DNA of 64,000 nucleotides from Natrialba asiatica DSM 12278 (lineage in GTDB: Archaea > Halobacteriota > Halobacteria > Halobacteriales > Natrialbaceae). A model generated the notes under the pieces. The model worked only from the letters and a program-made list of their open reading frames with translations. It was not told the origin of the DNA and ran no database searches. The DNA lies in assembly GCF_000337555.1 (NCBI RefSeq), contig NZ_AOIO01000049.1, positions 21,880 to 85,879 on the forward strand, written 5' to 3'. Both the position numbers and the translations under genes were made by a program. Below, in pieces: positions 15,931 through 24,930 of the stretch. How positions within the stretch are numbered: position 1 is the first letter of the stretch; every line of letters starts with the position of its first letter.

Positions 15931-16144
15931 TAGACCTGATGCACCGGCTTGTCTGGTCGAACTCACGGGTGAGCAGCGCGAGGAGTTCGAGTACACAGGT
16001 AAAATTCACGATCTCTCAGAGATGGAGTCGACACCGATCGACGAAGCCGATGTCGGTGGTGTCGATGTCGGGTCTGATCCGTTCGATGCGCTTAGCCACC
16101 GCGACTGCAATCAAGACACTGACGAGGCTGCCGTCGATACGTGA
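15923..16144 (+). CDS. small acidic protein, second paralog
   Basis: 73 residues (MSDRPDAPACLVELTG), paralogous to 14870-15085: both share PDAP, ELTGE-RE-FE-T, IHDLSEME-PID and a VDVG-PFDAL-HR segment. Divergence is substantial, so the duplication is not recent. No membrane protein follows this copy; after about 140 bases comes the TcmP gene. Function unknown. Confidence 0.55.
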   Translation: MSDRPDAPACLVELTGEQREEFEYTGKIHDLSEMESTPIDEADVGGVDVGSDPFDALSHRDCNQDTDEAAVDT

Positions 16145-16282
16145 GAGACTCGCCGCGAGCGAACTCACGGACGAGGAAACGGTAAGAGTCTTACTCAGTG
16201 TATATACATCTGAGCGATTGTTGTTTGTGTATATGCGTAGACCCGAACATTAATGTCATGATAGAATAGACTCTGGTTCAAC

Positions 16283-17152
16283 ATGTCGAACCACTTTTCA
16301 GGGGGCGATCTCAAAACCGCAGCCAAGTTGGTGATATTAGAAGAATATCTAGATGTATACACAACAATTCTTGACACGCACTGGGAATGGGGTGACCTTT
16401 GGTATGTTGATACACACTCAGGGACAGGAAAAACTCATATTGATGAAAAAGGTATTGATATTGATGGATCCGCAATTCGAGCGATTGAAGACTATAGTGG
16501 TTTCTTCGACAGGTTTTATTTATATGAGCTAAACGAAGAACACTTCCATACGCTCCATCAGACACTATCTGAGATATTTGACCTGTCATTTGATGTTAGT
16601 CCGGTTGACACAAATGGTGAAGACTTTCTAGTTGCACGATGCGATGATCCCTATATTCGTATTATGCAAATGGATTCTAATCAGGGGGTGAGTTTCTTAG
16701 CGGACAATGCTAATAGTACTTCCCACTGGTTTACATTCATTGATCCAAAAGGACTGACTGCTAAAAGATCAACTCTAGACACCTTACTAGATCGAGGGAA
16801 CGTAGATATATTATTGAATTATCAAACCACTGGCGTAATGAGGAGTGCAGCGGCAGAACACGCTCACGGTGCAGTAAGACGTACAATGGGTGATGATGAC
16901 TGGCCGGAAGCAGCTTCAAGAGAAGAATATGCTGAGATATATAAACAGAAGCTTGAGGAAAACCGGGATATCCGTCCAGTGTTGACAAAGGGCCTTGAAT
17001 CACCAGATGACCGTCGATGTCGATTTGATTTGGTTTTTGCCTGTACAAATGACGGTGCCCGTAATGCAATGGAATCAATCATGGATCAAGACACCCTCTG
17101 GGAAAAAGCCCAAGACGAATTTGGTCAGTCTGGACTAAGCGATTTCTTTTAG
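16283..17152 (+). CDS. tcmP: three-Cys-motif partner protein TcmP
   Basis: 289 residues. Matches the TcmP family: SNHFSGGDLKTAAKLVILEEYL near the N-terminus (split here: HFSGGDLKTAAKLVILEE), WYVDTHSGTGKT, SHWFTFIDPKGL and NVDILLNYQTTGVMRSAAA. Family members accompany phage Gp37/Gp68-type proteins with a three-Cys motif, one of which is the convergent gene 31 bases downstream. The WYVD-HSGTG region recalls an adenosylmethionine-dependent methyltransferase fold. The chemistry is unknown. AT-richer than neighbours, which suggests separate acquisition. Confidence 0.8.
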   Translation: MSNHFSGGDLKTAAKLVILEEYLDVYTTILDTHWEWGDLWYVDTHSGTGKTHIDEKGIDIDGSAIRAIEDYSGFFDRFYLYELNEEHFHTLHQTLSEIFDLSFDVSPVDTNGEDFLVARCDDPYIRIMQMDSNQGVSFLADNANSTSHWFTFIDPKGLTAKRSTLDTLLDRGNVDILLNYQTTGVMRSAAAEHAHGAVRRTMGDDDWPEAASREEYAEIYKQKLEENRDIRPVLTKGLESPDDRRCRFDLVFACTNDGARNAMESIMDQDTLWEKAQDEFGQSGLSDFF

Positions 17153-17183
17153 ACTTTATTATACTATTTGCAAAATCTCGACC

Positions 17184-18233
17184 CTAAACACTCATATGGG
17201 GGATATTTGGAATTGGTGAGGCGGGGTCTTCTCTCTCTGCAAACTCTTCCGGTGACTGCCGATCACGCCATGACTGTAACCATATCTGCTCTTCATCGGA
17301 AACATGCTTGATCAATTGCTTGTCTGGCCACAGATGCACCGGCAGTCCCATCTCTTGACCAATCTCTTGGACCCATCGAAGATGATTCGTTGCGTACTCA
17401 ATCCATCTTTCTCGATTACGTAAACGATCCAATTCCTCAGCCAACTTCTCTTCACCTGCATCCCGAGCAGCTTGCACGGTCATCTCAAAGTTTCCACCAC
17501 GGGGATTGATTGGCTCGTGGAAAACAACAGCAGGATCACACTCGGCTACACGCTCGAGATGCTCACGAAGATTGTTCTTGTCCTGCGTTGGATAGGTCGG
17601 ACTCATACTCACAAAAGTCTGCACACCATGTTTATTGAACTCTTTGAGACCCCGAAGTCGGTGCTCTGGCGCTGGCGCATTTGACTCAATAGCAGTCACT
17701 TGACCAGCATCCATACAGGGGATGGACGAACCAATCGTAACGTACTCTCCGGCAGTCTGAAACACATCCAAATCCTGGAGTGCAAGGATCGGATTCCGCG
17801 TCAGAACACGCGTGTACTTTTCGTGGTCTGTGAGTGCCTTCACGACATTACGCGTGATTTTCCCCGAACGACCGTCCATATAACAATCTGTAGAAAAGGA
17901 GACACCAACCACGCCACGGCCACGCCGCGTCTCTCGCCATTTCCGCTTTCGGTCTAGATGGCCGTCAAGTCGTTCACCAAGCTCATCACGATAGAGAACA
18001 TAGCTACCCCATTCTTTTTGACCATTTTCTACATCGACTTCTTCCTCCAACATATCCGGTCGCGTGCGGATATTTGGTGTCGATGGGACGTAACAGAATT
18101 TGCACCCGTGGCGGCAACCAGTTGCAACATTCACAACATAATCACAAAGATGCTTACTGTTGAGACCAGACTCACTGAGGATCGCCTTCGTCGGGTCGTC
18201 TCCAGTCCGTACTCCCTCGTGGTCCTCAGACAT
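17184..18233 (-). CDS. three-Cys-motif radical-SAM-like protein
   Basis: 349 residues. Key motif TGCRHGCKFCYVPSTP gives Cys-x3-Cys-x2-Cys as in radical SAM iron-sulfur enzymes; other landmarks are GVSFSTDCYMDGRS, RVLTRNPIL, VTIGSSIPCMD and VVFHEPINPRGGNFE. This is the TcmP partner type related to phage Gp37/Gp68 (PF07505). It is convergent with tcmP and divergent from a second paralog at 18366. The substrate is unknown; nucleic-acid or nucleotide modification in a phage-defence or counter-defence role is plausible inference. Confidence 0.75.
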   Translation of the reverse strand: MSEDHEGVRTGDDPTKAILSESGLNSKHLCDYVVNVATGCRHGCKFCYVPSTPNIRTRPDMLEEEVDVENGQKEWGSYVLYRDELGERLDGHLDRKRKWRETRRGRGVVGVSFSTDCYMDGRSGKITRNVVKALTDHEKYTRVLTRNPILALQDLDVFQTAGEYVTIGSSIPCMDAGQVTAIESNAPAPEHRLRGLKEFNKHGVQTFVSMSPTYPTQDKNNLREHLERVAECDPAVVFHEPINPRGGNFEMTVQAARDAGEEKLAEELDRLRNRERWIEYATNHLRWVQEIGQEMGLPVHLWPDKQLIKHVSDEEQIWLQSWRDRQSPEEFAEREDPASPIPNIPHMSV

Positions 18234-18365
18234 AGTTCTAGTATTCAGGTATTATCTCTCCACTCACAAAATTCTTGCTAGTCATTATAGGTTTCACTTT
18301 CACTTTCACTACACTTGGATCGCCTCTTTTGGCTTACAGTTGGATATTGGAATAAGGCGATCCAT

Positions 18366-19712
18366 ATGGAGCTCACCTGGGAAACAGGCGACAGCTGGTT
18401 CGAGCGAATATATTCCATTGAGAGCGACAATGGCCAAACAATCGAAACTCTTGGAAGCCAGCCCACCCTCGATGAACTCCGTGAAATCGAACGTCGACAT
18501 GGCGATCCAACCACCCGGTTAAATCTGTGGCAAGCGGGTCTCCTCTGTGCTGACTGCAGCAGTGAAATTAATGGTCGTTTCGCGGCTGCTCCTTCTGGGG
18601 CGATTCTCTGTTGGGACTGTGCAATGGATACCGAAAGCGCGAATCAAAGTGATATCCGCGTCAACACCGATCCAACAAAATCGGTAATGAGCGAATCACA
18701 TCTTCACACGAAGAGCCTTTGCGATCACGTCATCAACGTTGCGACCGGCTGTCGTCACGGCTGTGAGTTCTGCTACGTGCCAACAACACCAGCAATCGAC
18801 AACCGGGACGAAATGCTTGCCGACCAGGCCGACGTTGACGACCCGCAAGCGGACTGGGGGAGCTACCTCCTGTACCGTGATGATCTCCCAGAACGGCTTG
18901 GTCGCATCCTCGAGGACCGCGATCCAAGCGACCGAAAGCACACCGATCGCGGTCGCGGTATCGTCATGCTCTCGAGTGGAACTGATTGCTACCAAGATCG
19001 TCGAACTGCTCAGATCACGCGAGGTGTCGTAACTGAACTCGTGACTCACGACATCCCAGCGCGAATACTTACTCGTAGTCCAGCAGTCGTTCGCGACATT
19101 GACCTTTTCCAGGAAGCTGGTGACTGCATCACAGTCGGATCGTCGATCCCCTCGTTCGAAGCCCCACTCGTCAGTGCGATCGAACCGAACGCGCCACCGC
19201 CGATGAAACGATGGGAAGCGCTCGATCGACTTCAGCAAGCCGGTGTACCGGTGTTCGTCTCACTGTCACCCACGTACCCGACGATGGACGAAGACGACTT
19301 CCACGAGCTACTGAGCTACTTCCGAGCACTGGGCGAGACCATCGTCTTCCATGAGCCAATCAATCCCCGTGGTGCGAACTTTCAGCAGTGTCTTGAGGCA
19401 GCTACCGATGCCGGATACGACGACGTCGCTGCAGAACTGCAGCGAATGCGTGACGATCGCCAGTACTGGGCCGAATACGCACTCGAGCAACTCAATACGG
19501 TTCAACAGGTTGCGAAACGATTCAACGGTCTGCAAGTCCACTCGTGGCCCGACAATGAACTCATTCGATCGACGAGTGGCCAACTCAGATCAAAGCTGAC
19601 TGCGATGCAACAGGCTGTTTCAGCTGAGTCATTTGCCACGACTGAACCCGATACTCCACCAAAACAGCCTGTGCTGGCGGAAAGTGGCGAAACGGTCCAA
19701 CAATTAATGTAG
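18366..19712 (+). CDS. three-Cys-motif radical-SAM-like protein with zinc-ribbon N-terminus
   Basis: 448 residues from the ATG at 18366 (MELTWETGDSWFERIY). The N-terminal ~110 residues carry a zinc ribbon (CADCSSEI, then CWDCA). The rest parallels the 17184 protein: TGCRHGCEFCYVPTTP, LSSGTDCYQDRRT, ARILTRSPAVV, ITVGSSIPSFE and IVFHEPINPRGANF. A decayed third copy is at 43744-43890. Two paralogs head to head with one TcmP suggests paired or alternative partners. Radical chemistry is inferred from the Cys motif only. Confidence 0.75.
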   Translation: MELTWETGDSWFERIYSIESDNGQTIETLGSQPTLDELREIERRHGDPTTRLNLWQAGLLCADCSSEINGRFAAAPSGAILCWDCAMDTESANQSDIRVNTDPTKSVMSESHLHTKSLCDHVINVATGCRHGCEFCYVPTTPAIDNRDEMLADQADVDDPQADWGSYLLYRDDLPERLGRILEDRDPSDRKHTDRGRGIVMLSSGTDCYQDRRTAQITRGVVTELVTHDIPARILTRSPAVVRDIDLFQEAGDCITVGSSIPSFEAPLVSAIEPNAPPPMKRWEALDRLQQAGVPVFVSLSPTYPTMDEDDFHELLSYFRALGETIVFHEPINPRGANFQQCLEAATDAGYDDVAAELQRMRDDRQYWAEYALEQLNTVQQVAKRFNGLQVHSWPDNELIRSTSGQLRSKLTAMQQAVSAESFATTEPDTPPKQPVLAESGETVQQLM

Positions 19713-19714
19713 AT

Positions 19715-19806
19715 ATGGTTCGCCGAGTGTCCCGAAGAATTTACTACGAATCACTGATCTCGGTGAGCAGTATCTTGAGGGAAAATTCGACTCAAACACC
19801 ACATGA
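19715..19806 (+). pseudogene. relic of a PhiH1-repressor-like gene
   Basis: After a one-base frameshift near 19752 the sequence reads TDLGEQYLEGKFDSN before a stop. This matches the family tail (ITDLGKQYLKGELNAGE at 41742). The segment before the shift (RRIYYE) matches the preceding strand. Only about 30 codons remain. It sits beside the old, trailer end of CRISPR array 1. Confidence 0.55.
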
Positions 19807-19870
19807 TGGCATCGGTCACGAAACACTCACGACCTCGCCTCGGGCGCGGTCCAACAGCAAGGTGCTGCCG

Positions 19871-20777
19871 GTTTCAATCCCGTTGTGGGTTTCTACCGCG
19901 TCGCGACCGAACTGCTCGACGATGCTGGTCGGGCACTATCTGTTTCAATCCCGGTGTGGGTTTCTACCGCACTTCGACTCGACCTTTCCGACCAGGCTCC
20001 TTCGGGCGCGTCGGTGTTTCAATCCCGATCTGGGTTTCTACCGCACTTCGACTCGATGCTGCGGATGGAACCGAACAACAACTCGCTTTGTTTCAATCCC
20101 GATCTGGGTTTCTACCGCACTTCGACTCCCGGTTCTATGACAACTGCACCAATATCACCATGTTTCAATCCCGATCTGGGTTTCTACCGCACTTCGACCT
20201 TGTAATCTGAACCTTCTTCCCACGAGTCCTTGCGTTTCAATCCCGATCTGGGTTTCTACCGCACTTCGACCCGACCGGAGACCCGCCAGAGATAGCGATA
20301 GCGGAGTTTCAATCCCGATCTGGGTTTCTACCGCACTTCGACGATATAGTGGTACGGTTCGAGGGATTCGACCTCATGTTTCAATCCCGATCTGGGTTTC
20401 TACCGCACTTCGACCAATGAGCACGAGCAACCGCCTCGGAGATCTAATGTTTCAATCCCGATCTGGGTTTCTACCGCACTTCGACACCGTGGAAGTTGAA
20501 CTTATCATTGCGCGTCTTATAGTTTCAATCCCGATCTGGGTTTCTACCGCACTTCGACGGGCACAACAACCCGGCAGTCGTCCTGGCGATCGTCGTTTCA
20601 ATCCCGATCTGGGTTTCTACCGCACTTCGACCCTTCGCCGCGGATTTCGGCGAGGGCCTGTTCGATCGTTTCAATCCCGATCTGGGTTTCTACCGCACTT
20701 CGACCGAACCCGTCACCGCCGCCGAGTCCGAACCCGTCTCGTTTCAATCCCGATCTGGGTTTCTACCGCACTTCGAC
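19871..20777 (-). CRISPR. CRISPR array 1, 13 repeats, transcribed leftward
   Basis: Thirteen 37-base repeats start at 19871, 19942, 20016, 20090, 20162, 20234, 20306, 20378, 20449, 20522, 20595, 20668 and 20741; the 12 spacers are 34-37 bases. On the minus strand the repeat begins GTCGAAGTGCGG and ends CGGGATTGAAAC, giving the usual ATTGAAAC 5' tag. The two leftmost repeats are variant (cacaacggg and cacaccggg in place of cagatcggg), marking that side as the old end. The leader is therefore on the right, beside cas2. Confidence 0.97.
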
Positions 20778-20890
20778 AGGGGGTGAATTTTGCTTGAGCG
20801 GGTCTATAAACCTTGCTCTACCCACGACGGCGCGGCCCGCTCTCGTGGACCCCTGCTATACACGGCTTTGAAAAAGGTCGACGAAGACCG
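20778..20890 (-). promoter_or_regulatory. leader of CRISPR array 1
   Basis: Lies between the newest repeat and cas2. On the minus strand, 20883-20843 contains cgacctttttcaaagccgtg and ends gggtccacga. This near-identical ~40-base block also occurs in the leader of array 2. A TATA-like ggtttatag (near 20808) sits close to the first repeat. It should hold the array promoter and integration signals. Confidence 0.75.
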
Positions 20891-20893
20891 ACG

Positions 20894-21166
20894 TTAGATA
20901 ACGTTCGATTGCTCGTCTGGTGGTTCGGTTCCGAGATCTGTCGTCGCCTCTTGGCAGGCTTCGCAGAGCCGATACAGCCGGATTCGATCTCCGTCCGCCG
21001 GCTCGATGTGTCCTTCGAGTTCGTCTTCGAGTTCGACCCGCTCGCTCTTCGAGACGTCGAGTTCGAAGACGCTGTACTGGCGCCACGCCCCGTATCGTTC
21101 CAGCGTCCGGTAGACACGCCGACGATTCGTATCGTCGCTGACGTCGTACGTTACTGCGAGTCTCAT
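20894..21166 (-). CDS. cas2: CRISPR adaptation endonuclease Cas2
   Basis: 90 residues, the normal size. Ferredoxin-like fold: MRLAVTYDVSDDTNRRRVYR (the Asp in YDVSDD is the conserved acidic residue), RYGAWRQYSVFELDVSK and IRLYRLCEAC. Forms the Cas1-Cas2 integrase that inserts spacers at the leader end. Its start overlaps the end of cas1 by four bases. Last gene of the cas operon and adjacent to the leader of array 1. Confidence 0.95.
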   Translation of the reverse strand: MRLAVTYDVSDDTNRRRVYRTLERYGAWRQYSVFELDVSKSERVELEDELEGHIEPADGDRIRLYRLCEACQEATTDLGTEPPDEQSNVI

Positions 21167-22158
21167 CGCGACACCTCCAGTGCGTGGTAGTCGTCGAGTT
21201 CACCTGTGATCGCTTTCCGCAAGAGGATCACTTGCTGTCGGATCGCTTTTCGACGGCTCACGCGGTACTCGAAGTGCGGGTGTGTCAACTCTTCGCCCAT
21301 GTAACCGTCGAACTTGTCCAAGTACGCTTGGAAGCCGTCGTCGGTGAGTCGATTGTCATTTCCGAACTGATCGTGCGTGATCGTCCCACGGTTGATCAGG
21401 CGCGTGACGAACGCGTCACAGAACAGCGGCCGGAACTCCTCTTGGAGGTCGAGCGCGAGCGACGGTCGTCCGTGTCGATCGGCGTGGAGCACGCCCAGGA
21501 AAGGATCGAGGTTGTAGCAGCGTAGCGCGCTCAACACCTCATTCTTCATCATCACGTAGGTCAGCGACAGCAGCGAGTTGATGTGGTCTTCGGGCGGTCG
21601 TTTACTGCGCGTTTCGAACGTCCAATCGTCGACGAGCGTTTCGTCGAGTCGGCCGAAGTAGCGTTCTGCGGCCTCGCCCTCTATCCCGCGAAGGTCGTCC
21701 TTGTTCGACGCAGTCGAAACGCGTTCGCCGAGGTCCTTGAGGACGGTCGTCCCTCGGACGCCCTTCCGCGAGAGGAGCGTCCGCGCGTTTCGGACCTTCG
21801 CTGCGATCATCGCCTTCGCGATTGCCAGCTCGTCGCGGTCGTCAAGCGCATACTGCGCGCGGCGGACTTCGGCGATTGTGTTGCGCTCCGGGACGAAGCT
21901 CCCCCGATACTTCCCGTTCTGCGTGAAGTAGTTGAGCACAATCCCGTGCTCGTTCGCCGTTGCGACGAACGGCGTCGAGAAGTTGACGCCACCGAAGACG
22001 TTGATCGTGTCGAGTTTCTCGACGGGGAACGATCCGAGTTCGCCGTCGTCGCCCTCCACATCGTAGATGACGACTTGGCCGCCGTCGATACGCACCTGCG
22101 AGCCCTGCGTCGTGACGTAGACGACCGAGTCCTCAAACATTCCCTGGCTCTCTTTCAC
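21163..22158 (-). CDS. cas1: CRISPR integrase Cas1
   Basis: 331 residues. N-terminal beta domain (VVYVTTQGSQVRIDGGQVVI) and C-terminal helical domain with likely metal ligands Glu160 in LRGIEGEAAERYF, His225 in VLHADRHGRPSL and Asp237 in LALDLQEEFRP. Acts with Cas2 and Cas4 in spacer acquisition. It overlaps cas4 and cas2 by four bases each. All catalytic positions appear intact, so the adaptation module should be functional. Confidence 0.95.
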   Translation of the reverse strand: MKESQGMFEDSVVYVTTQGSQVRIDGGQVVIYDVEGDDGELGSFPVEKLDTINVFGGVNFSTPFVATANEHGIVLNYFTQNGKYRGSFVPERNTIAEVRRAQYALDDRDELAIAKAMIAAKVRNARTLLSRKGVRGTTVLKDLGERVSTASNKDDLRGIEGEAAERYFGRLDETLVDDWTFETRSKRPPEDHINSLLSLTYVMMKNEVLSALRCYNLDPFLGVLHADRHGRPSLALDLQEEFRPLFCDAFVTRLINRGTITHDQFGNDNRLTDDGFQAYLDKFDGYMGEELTHPHFEYRVSRRKAIRQQVILLRKAITGELDDYHALEVSR

Positions 22159-22778
22159 GCCAGATCACCCGGTGTCGTTCCCTCCCATCCGGTTCCTTTG
22201 GCATCGGACGGCGAGAGGAGCGCCGTCTCACCGGGCATACAGTACGTCCTCGCTGAACACGCCTCGCACTTCGACTGGCTCTGCGTCAGCGACGGGATCG
22301 AATCGACCGACATCGACCGGATACGTTGCAGTATCTTCTGGACGGTCTCGCGGTGGTCCTGCGTGATCCGGACTGAGTGACGCGTGTCGGTCGAGTAGAG
22401 GTAGATGTACCCCACGTTCACGGGTTCGCCGAGGGCCTCTTCGAGCAGCATACAGTAGCCAGCGAGTTGGACTTCGTCGCTCGGGTAGTACGATCCGCTC
22501 TCGGAACGCTTCCGTTCGACCGGGGTCGGTGTCCCGTCCTCGGTGTCGACGAGGTCGATCTTTCCGTGCATCCCGAGGTTGTCGGAGCGGAAGTACCGCT
22601 CTGTCACCCAGTTCCCGCGACGGGATGCGTGTTCATGCTTCGAGCGGCCGTCGACGAGTTCGTAGGGTTCGCTGATTTCATCGTAGTACCGCTGGTAGTA
22701 GTACCGTCGGGGACAGTAGACGAACTCGTTCAACGCGCTCACGTAGACCAGTTCGTCCTTGAAGCTTGAACCCGTCAT
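22155..22778 (-). CDS. cas4: Cas4 RecB-like nuclease
   Basis: 207 residues from the ATG at 22778, two bases before the cas3 stop; longer upstream frames are shadows of cas3. Iron-sulfur cysteines: Cys22 (FVYCPRRYYYQRY) and the C-terminal CEACSARTYC. RecB nuclease motifs: GMHGKIDLVD, PVERKRS and DEVQLAGYC. In related systems Cas4 trims prespacers and checks the PAM before Cas1-Cas2 integration. Canonical size and motifs. Confidence 0.93.
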   Translation of the reverse strand: MTGSSFKDELVYVSALNEFVYCPRRYYYQRYYDEISEPYELVDGRSKHEHASRRGNWVTERYFRSDNLGMHGKIDLVDTEDGTPTPVERKRSESGSYYPSDEVQLAGYCMLLEEALGEPVNVGYIYLYSTDTRHSVRITQDHRETVQKILQRIRSMSVDSIPSLTQSQSKCEACSARTYCMPGETALLSPSDAKGTGWEGTTPGDLA

Positions 22779-22779
22779 C

Positions 22780-24930
22780 TCAGAGATCGATTCCCAAACT
22801 CTCCAAGTCGACGGCATTCTGCGACTCTTGGACCGCACAGTGGAGGTAGAGTGCATCGACTCCAAGCGCGGCACACCACTGTTCGTCACCAACTGTGAGC
22901 GGGTAGAGGAAGAGGAACTTTCCGAGGTTGTACTGATTCTTGACCTGTCGTGGATGTTTTGCGACCGCATAGCAGAGCACATTGAGGTCCTCGCGCATCT
23001 CGTCGCGGAGGTGTTCGATCGATGTGATCCGATCCGCGCCGTCGGGGTCGATGTCGATACCAATTCCGCCGAGTTCGCGCGGCTTCCGTGTCTCATCGTC
23101 GATGCCGTCGTCGGCGCGTAACCAGCCGTAGATCTCGGAGATGGCCTCGAGACGGACGCTCCGTCCGTAACCGTCGTCGTTCGTTTCGATCGTTCCGTCG
23201 TACGTGCAGTAGCCCGTGACGTATGGCGCGAGGTGAGAGACGTCGTCGTCGTGCTCGTCCGGGACAACTTCGTCGAACCCGGTACGTGAGAAGAACTCGA
23301 CGTCGCCATGCCGTAGAAGGTAGAAGAGATCGTACGTCTTTATCGGATCGTCCGCGCCTAGCGTCCGGTCGTAGACGAGTGCCTGGAGCGACCCGCCGCG
23401 GTACCACTGAAGCGTCCGTTCGACGGCATTATCGATGACGTCGGCGTGCGCTTTGACGTCCGACCGGGTGAGTGGTGGATCACCACCGCCGAAGTGTCGG
23501 AGGATGCGCTCCCAGCCCTCCTCACGAATCTCTTCGGCACGTTCCGAATTGGCGTCGTAAGCGCGGCGTTCAACGTGGTGGTAGGCTTCGGCCGCCGAGT
23601 ATCGCCAGTCAAACGAGTCGAACTTCCGGGGATCATGATAGGCATCTTCGAGCGTTTCGACAAGGCGTGCTCGCAGGACCTTCCCGTCGTATTCGATCTC
23701 AGAGAGCGAAGCAGCGACGGTAGACGAGACATAGCAGCGGGCGGGTTGCGGCTTCGATCGCGTTCGGAGGCGGCCGAGACGCTGGACGAAACTCGCCCGG
23801 TCGGGTGCCGAGAACACGAGACGGTCGACCGAGAAGTCGATCCCGACTTCGACGGCAGAGTTGCTCACGAGTACGTCGAAGTCGTTGAGTTTTTCTTTGG
23901 AGTCGCCGCGGTGGAACCCGTCGATGCGAACGATGGTCCGGTCGTCAAGCGCGTTCGAGAGGCGAGTATAGACTTCATCCACCTCGTGAACCCCATCGAG
24001 GATGAAGACGGTCTTTCCGGGCTGCCGGGCGAACGCTTCGGTGTCGTCCCAGTCCTCACCGAGAAGTTTACTCGCGGTGTCGAACGTCGACGCCGAACGG
24101 ACGTCGAGGTTGACGGGTGGCATGACTGCACCCCATCCGTTCGTCGGTGTCTCATCGAAGGGGCGCTCCTCGGTCGTCTCCCGCTCCGATGTCACACGGT
24201 GATACGGCGCGTTCATCGCCTCTTCGAAGCGGTGTTCGAGGCGGGTGGTCGGTGTCGCGCTGAGGAGGACGATCTTCGAGAGTGCACACTGGATCTCCGG
24301 AAGGTCGTACATCTCGTCGAGCAAGAAGAGCAACGTGTTCTGCTCTTTCCTGTCGGCGCGGTGGAACTCGTCGACAACGATGGATTCGAACTCGTTGAGT
24401 TGTCTGACCCGGGATCCGGGATCGCCGGTGCGCCCGTAGATATGTCTCCGCATCATCACGAGGATGTCCGGGTTCGTCAACACGAGTACCTGATTTTCGC
24501 TCTGATACACATGCTTCCGGAGGAGAGCGCGGAGTCGCTCGCCGTTCGTCTTCGCGTTCGGGTACTCGGCCGCGTACCGCGTCCGGAGCGTGTCGGCCGT
24601 GATCGGGAGCACCTCGACGTCTGACCCCAACTCGGGGAATTTCCCGTCGAGTTCGTCCGTGAGCTGATCGTACTGGTCGTGGATGAGCGCGTTCGTCGGG
24701 TAGACCGCGAGCGCGTGCTCTCCGCGTTCGACAACGGGTGCGAGCCACGACATCGTCTTCCCACCGCCGGTGGGGCTGTCGTTCACCGCGAGGAACTCGC
24801 TCGAGGTCTGGAACAACTCTTGAAGGTCCTGTTGGTGAGCGTACGGTTCGAATTCGGGCCCTTCGACCGGGTACTTGGGATCGTCATGCCGTCGTAGTTC
24901 GACGCCCGAGAGGGGGAATGTCGTCCTCAT
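22780..24930 (-). CDS. cas3: Cas3' helicase of type I-D
   Basis: 716 residues. Superfamily 2 helicase with Walker A DSPTGGGKT at 51-59, DEFH box at 187-190, motif III LLSATPT at about 222-228 and a C-terminal helicase lobe (DVLVSNSAVEVGIDF, then QRLGRLRTRS). There is no HD nuclease domain. In type I-D the HD nuclease is in Cas10d, so its absence here supports the subtype. It unwinds target DNA after Cascade binding. Overlaps csc1 by four bases. Confidence 0.92.
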   Translation of the reverse strand: MRTTFPLSGVELRRHDDPKYPVEGPEFEPYAHQQDLQELFQTSSEFLAVNDSPTGGGKTMSWLAPVVERGEHALAVYPTNALIHDQYDQLTDELDGKFPELGSDVEVLPITADTLRTRYAAEYPNAKTNGERLRALLRKHVYQSENQVLVLTNPDILVMMRRHIYGRTGDPGSRVRQLNEFESIVVDEFHRADRKEQNTLLFLLDEMYDLPEIQCALSKIVLLSATPTTRLEHRFEEAMNAPYHRVTSERETTEERPFDETPTNGWGAVMPPVNLDVRSASTFDTASKLLGEDWDDTEAFARQPGKTVFILDGVHEVDEVYTRLSNALDDRTIVRIDGFHRGDSKEKLNDFDVLVSNSAVEVGIDFSVDRLVFSAPDRASFVQRLGRLRTRSKPQPARCYVSSTVAASLSEIEYDGKVLRARLVETLEDAYHDPRKFDSFDWRYSAAEAYHHVERRAYDANSERAEEIREEGWERILRHFGGGDPPLTRSDVKAHADVIDNAVERTLQWYRGGSLQALVYDRTLGADDPIKTYDLFYLLRHGDVEFFSRTGFDEVVPDEHDDDVSHLAPYVTGYCTYDGTIETNDDGYGRSVRLEAISEIYGWLRADDGIDDETRKPRELGGIGIDIDPDGADRITSIEHLRDEMREDLNVLCYAVAKHPRQVKNQYNLGKFLFLYPLTVGDEQWCAALGVDALYLHCAVQESQNAVDLESLGIDL

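Noticed and set aside
19803-20797. Plus-strand frames across array 1 with repeating GFLPHFD text
   Set aside because: Same artefact of the CRISPR repeat.
22779-23309. N-terminal 175-residue extension of the cas4 frame
   Set aside because: Serine/threonine/arginine-rich shadow of cas3; the conserved Cas4 start is at 22778.
22377-24624. Several long plus-strand frames opposite cas1, cas4 and cas3
   Set aside because: High-GC codon bias leaves the antisense strand open; the sense frames carry all motifs.
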